The translations under genes and the position numbers were made by a program. This document shows positions 1-10,000 of a DNA stretch of 32,936 nucleotides, in pieces; the first letter of the stretch is position 1, and each line of letters starts with the position of its first letter. Under the pieces are notes generated by a model that was not told where the DNA came from, ran no database searches, and worked only from the letters and a program-made list of their open reading frames with translations. Source of the DNA: Prasinococcaceae sp. CCMP 1430 (Eukaryota > Prasinodermophyta > Palmophyllophyceae > Prasinococcales > Prasinococcaceae); assembly GCA_013416795.1 (NCBI GenBank), contig RQSC01000018.1, forward strand, positions 233,852 through 266,787, given 5' to 3'.

Positions 1-1
1 C

Positions 2-1212
2 GCGCGGCCGCGGGCGTGCGCCGGCGGCGGCGGAGGAGGAGGCGCCCCGCCGCCGCGGAAGGTGCCGGCGTGGAAGGCCAAGCAGGCTGCGCGGGAGGCG
101 TTTATGGCGCAGAGCCAGGCGGCAACTGCTGCGGCGCAGGAGGCGTACCGCAGCAGGACAAACCAGGCGGCTGGGCAGACGAACGGTGCGTGTGCGCAGG
201 AGGGGGCTTCTCTCTCGCTTGAGCGGGCTCTCGCCCGGCAGCGTGCGAGCTCGCGCAAGGATGAGGGCGCGCCCTCCCCTCTTCCTAGCTAGCGTACGAA
301 AACTCACTCATTGGAGCGCCTCTTGCGTTCCCCCACCCACCCCTCCCCCCACGCATTCTCACATAGCTGCGGCGGCCCTCCCCGAGGGCTGCCCGGCGCT
401 CGCGGCGTTGCCGTTCGTCGAGTACCTCACGCCTGAGGGCGCCTTGCAGGACGTGTCGCCGCCGGCAGGTTCGGCCACAGGTGCCTCGCTGTACGCCATC
501 TTCGACGCGAGCGAGGCGCTGCACTTCGTGGGTCTGAGTCGTGATATCATGGCGTCGCTGCGCGCACATCTCGCACGCACGCCTGAAGAGACCCACCTTC
601 TCAAGGTGACGCACTTCGGCCGCGGTGTGCGACGCGATGAGCTCGAGGCGGCGAGCGCCGCGTGGGTGCATGAGGCCGGCGGCGCGGTGGGCATGGACGG
701 TGGGGCCGTGCAGCGTGCGTGGGAGGGCGCGATTGATGTCGGGCCGCTCATGGATGCCGAGGATCGTGCCGCGGTGGCCGCAACCGCGGAGGGCTCAAAG
801 GAGCGGAGGCTCGCGCTCAAGGTGGCCTGCCGCAAGGTCGAAGCGCAGCTCAAGGCTGTGCTCAAGGCGCGCAACGTCACAGAGCCCATCCGCTACGACC
901 CCAAGGTCAGATTCGCTCGCTCACGCGCGCGTCGCCGGCGTGCTGCGGCTGCCTGCCCAATGACGTGATGCCATCGCGTTCACGCGCACAGCTCGTGCAC
1001 GCACATCACCGCCGCGCCCCGCCCTCGCTGCTGGCTGCTCGCCTGTTGGTGTCTGACAGCGCAGCCCAACGATCGCTTCGCGCGCGCGCGCACAGCTTAA
1101 GGACAAAGGGCTGGTCGACATAAAGAGGCCACCACCACCCAGGCCGCCAGGCAGGCCGCCAACGACAAAGCCAGCTCCGGCAGCCAAGAAGGCACCGCCC
1201 GTTTCGACGTGA
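2..1212 (+). CDS. GIY-YIG-like plastid/cyanobacterial-type protein (5' partial, 3 exons visible)
   Basis: The reading frame enters from the left edge, so the start is outside the window. Exons are about 2-185, 367-905 and 1096-1212; introns 186-366 (GTGCGTG...ACATAG) and 906-1095 (GTCAGA...GCACAG) splice in frame. The core after ALPFVEYLTPEG reads SLYAIFD...LHFVGLSRDI...LRAHL, which resembles the GIY-YIG-related protein of cyanobacteria and plant plastids. The splice junction gives IRYDPK|LKDKGLVDIK, matching the family's conserved C-terminal block and supporting the second intron. It ends in a Pro/Lys-rich tail and TGA at 1210. The two signature Tyr positions are changed (LYA and FVG rather than GIY and YIG), so nuclease activity is doubtful. 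The molecular role of this family is not known to me. Plastid location is inferred from family distribution, since the N-terminus is not visible. Confidence 0.72.
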
Positions 1213-1344
1213 TGCGCGGCGACATTTGAGTGCCCTGCCCACAGCTGCTAGAGCAGCCGTGTCTCTCCACCTCCCGTTTCGACGTGATGCGCGGCGACAT
1301 TTGAGTGCCCTGCCCACAGCTGCTAGAGCAGCCGTGTCTCTCCA
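1198..1344. repeat. 75-base direct tandem duplication, two copies
   Basis: Bases 1198-1272 are repeated with a period of 75 at 1273-1344, with identity over essentially the whole second copy. Copy 1 holds the last codons and TGA of the GIY-YIG-like gene; copy 2 lies wholly in the 3' flank. The perfect match suggests a recent event. Confidence 0.9.
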
Positions 1345-1424
1345 GCCTATCCTCCCCGTAACACTTGACGCCGTGTGGGCGACAAGGGGTGCACAGTTAC
1401 ATGTGAGCACGGTCCGATGCACGC

Positions 1425-2321
1425 TCAGCTCCCTCGCGCCTCGGGAGTTGTGGGTCGCGAGCCTCTCCTGTCTGCGCCGCGCTCGGCGCCAGCGCTTTCT
1501 CGCGTTCGGTCGGCGCCGCTCCTCCCCCCCCGCCCTTGCCACTGCTCCTGCGCTCGTCGTTGGTGCTCGTGGGCCTGCTCCTTGGCCAGTTGCCGCGCGC
1601 CCTCGATGGCGTCGGCTGGCCGCGCATGATCGAGGGCAATGCCCACGGCCATATTGGCGACGACCCGCCCAGCGGCGTCGACGGACGGTGGGTTCTCGAT
1701 GATGACCGTGCGCACGTGGTAGTCGCCGCGCGTGATAGCGCGTGACGCTTGACGCGCGCTACTCGCTGCAACTGTGCGCGGCGGCGCAGTGTTGGCAGCG
1801 CCCGTTGTTTCCGTGATTGCTTCGCACACTGCACAGCGCACAGACGCCGCGCCGTGCGCGTACATGAGCATCGTGCCGCACGAGCCGCAGTTGAGGTGAC
1901 CGACGGCGTTTGCCGTTCCCGCCAGGTTGAGCGTTGAGCAGACGCTGCACTGTACCGTCGATGCCCCGCGCACGTACATAAGCAGCGAGCGGCAGCCTCC
2001 ACACACGAGCTGCGCCGTGCTCTGCTCCTGCCGCTGGCCCGCGTTGCCGCCCTCGTTGCCATCGCTGGCGCTCTCTGACGCAGCCGCGCGCCGCGCGTAA
2101 TGCGTGGACGTGACGACGTTGCACACCGAGCACCGCACGTCGCTCGCGCCCGTTGGATAGCGAAGCGTAACCGAACAGCCCGCGCACACGACCTGCTCTT
2201 GGTCTTGCCGGGAGCTTGCTGCTGCGGGTGGCTGCCGCGACTGCGGCTGCGGCGGTGTCTGGGGCAGCGACCTGGGCTGTGCCCCTGCCTGCGGTGTCTG
2301 TGGCACCGCAGGCGCACTCAT
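1425..2321 (-). CDS. LSD1/LOL-type zinc-finger protein, three zf-LSD1 motifs
   Basis: Single-exon frame of 298 residues from ATG at 2321. Three zf-LSD1 motifs of the form CxxCxxxLxYxxGAxxVxCxxC lie at about residues 46-67, 107-128 and 145-166. The N-terminal 40 residues are rich in Pro, Gln and Ala. The C-terminal 120 residues contain a basic and Gln-rich stretch with no domain I recognise. In plants these fingers belong to LSD1 and LOL proteins, which bind transcription factors or metacaspases and control cell-death and stress responses. The finger assignment rests on all four cysteines and the YxxGA core in each copy; the regulatory role is inferred from the plant family. The 3' end lies 80 bases past the tandem duplication. 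The start is the only ATG close upstream of the first finger; the frame stays open further 5'. Confidence 0.85.
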   Translation of the reverse strand: MSAPAVPQTPQAGAQPRSLPQTPPQPQSRQPPAAASSRQDQEQVVCAGCSVTLRYPTGASDVRCSVCNVVTSTHYARRAAASESASDGNEGGNAGQRQEQSTAQLVCGGCRSLLMYVRGASTVQCSVCSTLNLAGTANAVGHLNCGSCGTMLMYAHGAASVRCAVCEAITETTGAANTAPPRTVAASSARQASRAITRGDYHVRTVIIENPPSVDAAGRVVANMAVGIALDHARPADAIEGARQLAKEQAHEHQRRAQEQWQGRGGRSGADRTRESAGAERGADRRGSRPTTPEARGS

Positions 2322-2704
2322 GGCGTCGCCCGCGCTCAGGTCGGCAGCTGTTCCGGCAGCTGCCACCCGTCCGCCAGCTGCCCTGCAGTGGGTGTGAGTA
2401 CGCACGGGCGGTGCTGTGGTGCGCGCAGGCGACGCTCTGGTGCGCGTAGCCGACGCTCTGGCGCGTGTGGCAGTGCGAGGGCCGCGCCCAGCGTCCACGC
2501 TGGCGCACGGCGCGCTCAAATTTCGATCAGGTTCCGCGCTTTTGTTTGGCCCAACCTCACGTGGAAGGACCTGGAGAATTGCGGCTATTCGTAGCGCTCG
2601 AGCACGGACGGACGGCCCGCGCGCACGCGGGGAACACCTGTTTTTTTTTTGGGGCCTAGTTTGTGCCTCGGCCGCATGTCTTCCTCGGCAATGGAGTCTT
2701 TCTC
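2322..2704. other. Intergenic gap between LSD1-like gene and apyrase 3' end
   Basis: 383 bases holding the upstream region of the LSD1-like gene and the 3' flank of the apyrase, both on the minus strand. The only distinct feature is a run of ten T at 2641-2650, which reads as A10 in the apyrase sense about 55 bases after its stop. No conserved coding segment was seen. Confidence 0.5.
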
Positions 2705-4246
2705 TTACAATGTGGCGATGGCATCCCCGAGCGCCCATGCGGCCTCAACCTCGACGCCCTTGGGCCCGTACTTGATCTTCTTAACGAAGGTGACGGTGTC
2801 GTTGTCGCGCAGGCCGATGGCCTTGGTGAGCAGCGCGTAGATGTAAGACGCGTCCACGCACATGAACGGGTGGTCGCGGCCCTTGGGGAAAGCAGTTGGC
2901 AGGTTGGCGAAGGACGTCTCGCACACGGACTTGCCTGAGGCGACCATCGCACCGACCTGGCCCGAGACGGTCTCATCGTTCCCGCTGAAGGCAAAAGCCT
3001 TGGTCTCCTCTGCGCGCTCGTAGAGGTAGGACATGAGATACATGCTCTTGGCGCCTGCGCCGTAGCCGCCACCCCACGCGCCATCGAACGAGCACGCGGT
3101 CGTCACCTCGCACGGTGCGCCAACACGCATCGCGCTAGCCACGGCGTCGACGCATCCATCGAAAGCTCCAGTGCTCGCGCCGGCGGGCAGCGTCGAGGCG
3201 CCCCCGTTATACTTAAATTCGGTGGCCTCGGCGCCCTTCAGCGCGCACGAGCCCGCGGCGGCCTGCTTGAGCGTCGCCGCACGGCCCGCCATGAGGCCAA
3301 AGCCCAGGTAGGAATGCTGATACACGTGATAGGTACGCCCGCCGCCCCTGATATCCTTGACGTAGCCCTCGGGCGCGCCCTTCGCGGCGCCCGCCTCGAC
3401 GGCATAAACCACCTGCACGGAGCCTCCGCCGAGGTCTGTGACGCCCACGGTTTGGTCGAGCGGCTTGCCCATGTTGCCGAGGAGGTAGTTGACGGCGACC
3501 CAGCCGTACGCGCCTTCGTCAGCGCCATCGAGGATGCTCACGTTGTTCTCGTGGAACTTGAAGCCCGTGACAGCGAGCGTCTTGCGCACGGCGACAAGGA
3601 TGTCCTCGGCCTGGTGGCCGGGGAGCATGCGCAGGCCCGCCGTCGCCCGCAGCGTGACGACCGTGTCGGCACGCGCAGCCTCCGGCACGCGCTCGAGGGC
3701 TTTGTCGATCAGCGGCCCCAGCGATGCCGCGGCGGCCTCGGCGTCGCCCGCGTACGAGCTCAGTCCGGGCTTGAGCTGCTCGAAAAGCTCATCCAACAGC
3801 ACCGGGCCCGATCCTGCCGCCTCAAAGCGGTACACGTGCACGCGGCTGCCGGTCGATCCCGCGTCGAAGACAACCGAGTACTTGAGGCCCGTCGGCGCCA
3901 AGTGCCCTACGGTGGAGCCCGCCTCATCCCAAGCCGTGGGCGCGCGCGGCCAGAGCGCTACGACCAGCATGAGCACCATCACGGGCACCGACACAACGAG
4001 CAGTACCCCGCGGTAGCGGTGGAGCGTGTCCACTGCCGTCTCGCGGCGGTTCCAGCGCGGCGGCATGGCCGCGCGCTGCTGCTGCTGCTGATGGTGCTGC
4101 TCTGGCCGCGGCGGTGCCACGCCCTGCTGCTCCGGCGCGCCCGCCGCGCCGCCGGTCCCTTCCTCCGCAGCTACATCCTTTGCCTCCCCATCCGCAGCCG
4201 CGGCGGGCTTGTCCCCCGCCGCCTGCTCGCCCGCTGGCGCCGCCAT
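2705..4246 (-). CDS. Apyrase / nucleoside di- and triphosphatase, GDA1-CD39 family, membrane anchored
   Basis: 513 residues from ATG at 4246, no intron. An acidic, Ala/Gln-rich cytosolic N-terminus is followed by one hydrophobic segment at about residues 81-99, so a type II membrane protein is expected, with the catalytic part in the Golgi/ER lumen or outside. The apyrase conserved regions are all present: ACR1 FDAGSTGSRVHVY (about 127-139), ACR2 LRATAGLRML (about 199-208), ACR3 LDGADEGAYGW with the catalytic Glu near 244, and ACR4 VTDLGGGSVQ (about 269-278). The C-terminal half has the usual paired cysteines and ends in ALGDAIATL. The family hydrolyses NTP and NDP to NMP, removing UDP or GDP made by lumenal glycosylation or degrading extracellular nucleotides. 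Length and domain order are normal. It is divergent from the RRM gene. Confidence 0.92.
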   Translation of the reverse strand: MAAPAGEQAAGDKPAAAADGEAKDVAAEEGTGGAAGAPEQQGVAPPRPEQHHQQQQQRAAMPPRWNRRETAVDTLHRYRGVLLVVSVPVMVLMLVVALWPRAPTAWDEAGSTVGHLAPTGLKYSVVFDAGSTGSRVHVYRFEAAGSGPVLLDELFEQLKPGLSSYAGDAEAAAASLGPLIDKALERVPEAARADTVVTLRATAGLRMLPGHQAEDILVAVRKTLAVTGFKFHENNVSILDGADEGAYGWVAVNYLLGNMGKPLDQTVGVTDLGGGSVQVVYAVEAGAAKGAPEGYVKDIRGGGRTYHVYQHSYLGFGLMAGRAATLKQAAAGSCALKGAEATEFKYNGGASTLPAGASTGAFDGCVDAVASAMRVGAPCEVTTACSFDGAWGGGYGAGAKSMYLMSYLYERAEETKAFAFSGNDETVSGQVGAMVASGKSVCETSFANLPTAFPKGRDHPFMCVDASYIYALLTKAIGLRDNDTVTFVKKIKYGPKGVEVEAAWALGDAIATL

Positions 4247-4756
4247 CGCGTGCGCGCCCCGGCGAGGCGCCTGGAAAAAGCGCCCCCGCCCAAAGGCGCC
4301 CGAAGGCGCCCGCCGCTCGCTCGCTCGCTCGCCCACCCGCCCGAGGGCACGATCGCCTCCCCCGGCGGATGGCCTCGCGCCCCGCTTGTCCCCCTCCCCC
4401 CTCCGCGGAAAGGACCGCGCCGCGCCGCGCCGCTTCCCCCCCTCCTTCCGCCGCAGGGCGTGCCCCTGCCTGCGCGCCGCGACGGGCCGAGAGCATTCCC
4501 TGAGGTCCCCGGGCGAGCGGGCGGGCGGGGCGGGGGCGAGGCGCACGCGCAGCGGCGCGCCGTCGCATGCCAGCGCCCAACACCCCTGCGCTTCCACGTG
4601 CGCAAATCGGGCAAATCGGGACGAATTCGGAACGATACCACGGCGCGGAAACCTGGCCGTGACGACCTCTCGAGAGCGAGGAGAGCGCTGCTGCGGGGCG
4701 CCGCCACAGGCCGCGGCCGGCGCGCCGCGCCGCAGCGGGCGCCGGCGCGGGGCGCG
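4247..4756. promoter_or_regulatory. Bidirectional intergenic region, apyrase / RRM gene
   Basis: About 510 bases between two start codons facing apart. It is very GC-rich, with a CTCG microsatellite near 4317-4332 and a tandem 9-mer GCAAATCGG at 4602-4619. No TATA box is evident. Promoter function is inferred from the head-to-head layout only. Confidence 0.45.
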
Positions 4757-6907
4757 ATGGACGGCGGCGGCAAGCAGCAGCACCCGCCGCAGCACGTGCC
4801 GCCCGCCAAGCAGGCGGCACATGCGCCGGAGGCCGAGAGGCGGCGGCTGTTCGTGGTCTGTGGCAAGGGCGCGCGCGCAGCTGAGCTCGCGGCGCTCTTT
4901 CGGCAGTACGGAGCGCTCGCACGCGAGCCGCACGTCGTCGTCGACAAGCACAGCGGCGCCCCGCGCGGGTGCGCGTATGTACACTTCCGTGCGCCTGCGG
5001 ACGCCGCGGCAGCGGCGGAGGCGCTGGACGGCGCGCAAAAGACCTTCGCCGACGGGATCGCGCGGACCCTGAAGGTCGTAGTTGCAGAGCCCCGCGATGC
5101 TGGAGGCGGCGGAGGCGACGACGCGGGCGAGGTGCAGCAGCGTCAGCAGAAGCCAACGCAGCAGGAGGCGGCGCAGCAGCCGGCGGCGGCGGCGGCGGCG
5201 CCGCAGCAGCATCAGCAGCCACAGCCCGAGGCGGCGCAGCACCCGGACAATATCCCGCCTCGCAGCCGAGTCTTCGCGATCGTACCGCGTGACGCAGACG
5301 AGGCAGCTCTCTGCGAGGCATTTCGTAGCGCTGGCGGAGCGCAGTTACAGGGTGTGACGCTCGTACGAGACAAAAACACGGGCGAGTCCAAGGGCGCGGC
5401 TTACGCCAAATTTGCCACAGCAGCGGCTGCCGCCGCGCTCATTGAGCAGACGATGGAGACGAACGGTGGTCAGGTGGGTCAGTTCAAGGTCACCTTGAAG
5501 CTCGCCGAGCCTCGCGCAGCCAAGTCTGTGTCGAGCACGGGGGGCAATGCCAATGGGAATGGGGCGCACGGAGCACAGAGCAGCGGCGGCAATAGCACTG
5601 CGCGGGGGCACCGCACGCGCCGTGGCAAGCGAGCGCACCACCCGTCGATGTCGCGGTCTGTCGAGAGCGGGGCAACGGGCGCGGCCCCTGCATCGCGGCG
5701 GCGCACTGAGAGCAGTTCGGACACTGCGACCTCCGCCGCACGCCATGCGCACTCTCAGCATGCTCAACAGGCTCAACAGGCGCAACAGCAAGAAGTGATC
5801 TCAGGCATGGATATACACAGGAGTGTGGTGGCTGCGCTCGGAGACTCGTTCGCGCAGGTCATGGGTGTCCGCGACACGGCAGGATCTCCCAGCACCTCAG
5901 ATACATCGCGCGCGCACTCGCTGCCACCCGCCGCGATGGCCGCGATCGCATCGCAGCTACTTCGCAACGCCGGCATGACGAGCGCAGCTGCTGTCGCCGC
6001 GGCGGCCGCTGCTGAGGCGGCCACCGTAGACTTTCACCAAGCATCTGCCGAGGCTCAACGCCAGCAAGTGCACATGCAAGCCTACGCGAATCTGCAGGCG
6101 TATGCGCAGGCGAGGCAGGCGCAAGAGACGCAAATGCCATTTTTCCCCGCTCAAACGTTTAAGGCGCAGCCTTGCGCGTACGTGAACCCTGGACAACACG
6201 TACCTCACAGAGCAACCCCGCCTGGAGGTGCAACCCTGCCGCAGGCTTGTAGCGCTGCACTCGTGGAGCACAGCCCACGCGGCGATGAAACCCACGAAGC
6301 GCCGAGGACGCAGGAGGTGGACAGGGACGATGTCGTCGACGCTCAGGTCAGCGGAGACTCCGCCAGCACGGCTGTTGCCGCGGGCGAGCGACAGCAAGGC
6401 GTCGAGGCGGTGATGGTCGCACGGGGCTCGGGGCGGCCAACGCAGGAGAGTGCCAGTGGTGGGGCTGATACGCAACAGCCTCCAGTGGACGAGCGCAGGT
6501 TGTTTGTGACTTGGTCGAATGCGCTGCCAGTCGCGGGGGGCGAGAGTGCGCTGCGTGCGGCCTTTGAATGCTTCGGCACGCTTGAGTCGTTCCGCGTTGG
6601 CCGTAAGGGCGGGGGTGGCAACGGTAGCGCTGGCGGCAGCAGCACATTTGCGCACGTCGCCTTCACTTCCCGCGATGCGGCTACTGAAGCAAAGCGCGCT
6701 CTGGATGGAACCGAACCCGTCGCGGGCGTTGGGCTTCTGCGATGTCAGGTGGCTGATCCGGGGCATGGGCGGCGCAAGCGCCAGCGTGTCGATGCCGGGC
6801 AATCTCCAGCAGCAGGGGGCGACGGTCGCCGTCCCCGGAGCCAGGAACGTCCAGCGGCTATTGTAAGCCATGGCCACGAGCAGCAGGGGCGTGGAAAAAA
6901 GTTGTAA
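4757..6907 (+). CDS. RNA-binding protein with three RRM domains (RBM45-like architecture)
   Basis: 716 residues from ATG at 4757 to TAA at 6905, uninterrupted. RRM1 lies at about 30-112 (RNP2 RLFVVCGKG, RNP1 RGCAYVHF), RRM2 at about 170-252 (RVFAIVP, KGAAYAKF) and RRM3 at about 580-667 (RLFVTWSNAL, STFAHVAF). Between RRM1 and RRM2 is a Gln/Ala-rich linker. Between RRM2 and RRM3 is a long low-complexity stretch rich in Ala, Ser, Gln and His. A basic GRRKRQR cluster follows RRM3 and could be a nuclear signal. Two paired N-terminal RRMs with a distant C-terminal RRM recall animal RBM45 and plant BRN/CELF-like proteins; I favour RBM45-like without certainty. The RNA target is unknown. The start is the first ATG before RRM1 and follows the bidirectional region. 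Confidence 0.82.
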   Translation: MDGGGKQQHPPQHVPPAKQAAHAPEAERRRLFVVCGKGARAAELAALFRQYGALAREPHVVVDKHSGAPRGCAYVHFRAPADAAAAAEALDGAQKTFADGIARTLKVVVAEPRDAGGGGGDDAGEVQQRQQKPTQQEAAQQPAAAAAAPQQHQQPQPEAAQHPDNIPPRSRVFAIVPRDADEAALCEAFRSAGGAQLQGVTLVRDKNTGESKGAAYAKFATAAAAAALIEQTMETNGGQVGQFKVTLKLAEPRAAKSVSSTGGNANGNGAHGAQSSGGNSTARGHRTRRGKRAHHPSMSRSVESGATGAAPASRRRTESSSDTATSAARHAHSQHAQQAQQAQQQEVISGMDIHRSVVAALGDSFAQVMGVRDTAGSPSTSDTSRAHSLPPAAMAAIASQLLRNAGMTSAAAVAAAAAAEAATVDFHQASAEAQRQQVHMQAYANLQAYAQARQAQETQMPFFPAQTFKAQPCAYVNPGQHVPHRATPPGGATLPQACSAALVEHSPRGDETHEAPRTQEVDRDDVVDAQVSGDSASTAVAAGERQQGVEAVMVARGSGRPTQESASGGADTQQPPVDERRLFVTWSNALPVAGGESALRAAFECFGTLESFRVGRKGGGGNGSAGGSSTFAHVAFTSRDAATEAKRALDGTEPVAGVGLLRCQVADPGHGRRKRQRVDAGQSPAAGGDGRRPRSQERPAAIVSHGHEQQGRGKKL

Positions 6908-7015
6908 AGTATGCTTATCTAGTACAGTACTATCTATAGACTAGAGTGTGTACATGTTTTGCTAGCAGTCCGTGTCGCCTATCTAACCTTGGCAACTACC
7001 TGTGCCTCCTTGCAC
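6908..7015. other. AT-rich spacer between convergent genes
   Basis: The 108 bases between the RRM gene stop and the TYW fusion stop fall sharply in GC and are rich in CTAG, TATC and GTAC words around 6907-6965. Such a dip between two converging genes is a likely shared 3'-processing region. No AATAAA was seen. Confidence 0.4.
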
Positions 7016-10000
7016 CTACCCTGAGCATGATGCGCGCTGTCGGAGCGTCCTCGTGCACCTCTCGCCATAAAATGCGCGGTACGGCTCCGGCAGCTTGGCC
7101 AGCGCATCGCCTGCCTGCCTCGCCAGGCTGGCGGCCGCCTCGGCACGCACCGGGTCGCGATTGCCGTACAGGTCCTTGGCAGCGAGCTCGGAAGGCGCAA
7201 GCCCGCGCCAAAACACATTGGCAGAGACCGAAAAGTCATCGAGGGTGGCCACCGCATGCACCCAGAGCGCCGGAATGTACAAAGTGTCGCCAGGTCTGAG
7301 CACGCATTCGAGTGCGCCCATGTGCTGAGCCGCAGCGAGCATGTCGGCCTCGTCCAGCAGCCGCGTCGAGCTGCTGTCGGGTGCGATGCCGAGCGAAGTG
7401 GCTGCCGCTGGTGGGAAGAGCAGCACTCGCTTGCTGCCACGCAGCTGCACGAGTGCGTTTTCCATCACGTCGAAGTGGGGCCACAGGCTGCACCCAGGCG
7501 AGGTCACGCGAAGTATGCTCGAGTGATACCTCTCCGGGGCGTACAGCTCGCTCGGGAGCGCAACGCCTTGAGCAAGATCCGGGAAATCCTTTTCCAGATT
7601 CGCCCTGTCGCTGCGGGAGTCGCGTCCAACCGAACGTAGGTACAAGCATTGCGTTGAACGTGCAGCGCCGCCATTGGGGGAGGGGATCGCCGCGGCCTTG
7701 CGGACAAAGTCGCCGAAGCCCATCCTGACGTACTTGAAGTTTTTCCCGACAAAGTCCAGCGCCGCAGTGTCGTTGCACTCGTGCACGGTGACACTCGCGC
7801 CGGCACACGCGCTTGCAGCCATCCTCTCGGGGCTCCATGCGTCCGGGCCAGCTGGCAGAACCTTAAGCCCGGTGATCACGGCAGGCACCATGCCGTGCCG
7901 CAGGTCGGCGCCTATAGTACACACATCTCGTTCGCCTGCCTCCAGAACCCTCACACGCGCAGGCAAGGGCTTTGGACAAATGTGTCGCGCAGCATCGGCA
8001 GCGCCCGCAACCCCGGGTGTCCGCAGCAGCGGCGCCATGCCTGCCTTCGGGTAGCAGGCCACATCGACAACGATGTGATCCACGCGCGGTGCGTACGACT
8101 TAACCCGCTCGATGTGCTGCACGATGCATCGCAGCGGTGGTCCGCCGCACGAGCGCGCCGTTGCAAGGCTCTCGAGCGACGCCGCGCAGCCTCGCGCCCA
8201 CGTCTGGGTCTCGTCGGTGCGCACGTTGGCGTGTACGTGCAGGATGCCGCCCTCGGGGCGCAGGGCCTCGACAGCTGTGTGCCAGGATTTCTCAGAAGTT
8301 GGTATCAGGCCGAGCAGGACACGATGCGCGACGCCTTTGGGCGCCATTTTGCGGTTGTCGCCCTCACGTACCTCGCAGCGCGCCTCGACACCGTTCCGGC
8401 GCAGGTTGTGACGGAGCGCCTGCGCGGCGGGCGCATTCCACTCGCACGCCACCAGATGCGCCACACCCGCTCGCCGTAGCAGCGGTATGGTAAAGTATCC
8501 GATGCCTGCAAAGAGGTCTACCACAGTTTCGCCCCGCGCATGCACGTCGCCCATGCGTCGCTTCTCCGTCCCATTTCCGGACGAGTACATGACCTGCGTC
8601 ACGTCCAGGCCGTACACCACGCCGTTGTCGCGCACCTCCGTCCAGCCTCCGGATGCGGCCGCGCCCGAACGTGCGTACAGGATCGCGGCGCGGCTGTGGC
8701 GCTTCTCGCTGGCGTCAATCTCCGCCTGGCGCGCGAGGCGATTGCAGCCCAGTGCGCGCGCGACGACCTCCCAAATCGAGGGGGGTGCGTCCACGCCAGC
8801 TGTGGCAGCCGCCTCGATGTAGGGAGCCCACTCTTCGGCGGTGAATGCGCGCTGACTGAGCATGGCCACGTCGCCCAGCATCTCCCAACGCAGCGCTTTC
8901 GCCTCGGCGGCTGCGAGCGCATCGGCAGCCCGGGCGTCGAGAGATCGCGTGCCTGCGGTGGTTGCGGCGCGCAGGTAGTCGCACAAGCCCACGCGCAGGG
9001 CATCGCGCGGCGTGAGCGATGTGCGAGTGAGCACAGCGCTCCGGCCGCCGTCGCCCTGGCCGCCCTCAACCCCGAACTCCTCATCGCGCACAACCCGCGC
9101 CTCGGAAACTCTGTCGAGAAGGCCGATCGCGGCAGCGAGTATCTGAAGGACGCGCACGTCGGCGTCGGATTCATCACTGCCATCGGCTGCCACGGCAAGC
9201 TCGCCATAGGTACTCGCCCCGGAGGCGGCCGAGCCAAGCACACCAACAGCGGCTGCGTGTACGATGGGCAAGACGACCTCGGTTTCTGTCACGGGTACGC
9301 GCATCGAGCGGTCAAGGAGCTTGGAGGACTTGAGCGCATCCTTCCACGCCTTGGCGCAGCGCTTGCGCACCGCGAGCGCCGCAGGCGGGGCGAGCGCGCA
9401 CTGCGCGCTCACGTCGGTGGCGGGGGCGCCATCAGTGACGTTGAGCGCACCGAGCGCTGCAGGTATGTCGGAGCAGGTGGGAGCGTAGACACATGTGAGG
9501 TGGTCGAAGGCCTTCTCGAACCGCTCGATGCGCGCCCAGTTGTCGTGCATCTTGCCGTTAGATAGCCGCACGAGCGTGCGCAAGTACCGGTCGGACACAA
9601 GTAGCTCGCCGTTGAGCGCGACAGGCACCTCGAGGCGCACCGAGCAGCGCACGCTGCAAACGTGGCGCTTGTTGGAGGGCGCAATGCCGGACTCCCGCAG
9701 GCCAGCGCCGACGGCCGCCGCCACGAGCGCAGCGGCGGCTTGTGCAGAGCGGCACTCGACGGCGAGGATGAAGGGCTCGAAGCGCAGCGTCAGCGGCCCC
9801 GCGTGCGGCGAGGTATCGCGCGCGCAAGAGGCGGCTCTCACCACGGCCTCGGCGTCGGCGAGGCCGTGCTCGAGGTAGAGCCACTCGCCGCCGCCACGCT
9901 TGCGCTTTGGGTCGAAGTCGGTCTCGTCGCCGCCGTCGCCGCCAGGGGCGCGCGGCTCCTGGAAGAGCGCGAGCCTGCCAGAGCAGCTCGAGGTTGTGTA

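Noticed and set aside
3314-4756. N-terminal extension of the RRM frame across the apyrase gene
   Set aside because: It is antisense to conserved apyrase motifs; the ATG at 4757 lies just before RRM1.
4250-5242. N-terminal extension of the apyrase frame to 5242
   Set aside because: The extra text is Arg-rich and overlaps the start of the RRM gene; the signal-anchor layout fits the ATG at 4246.
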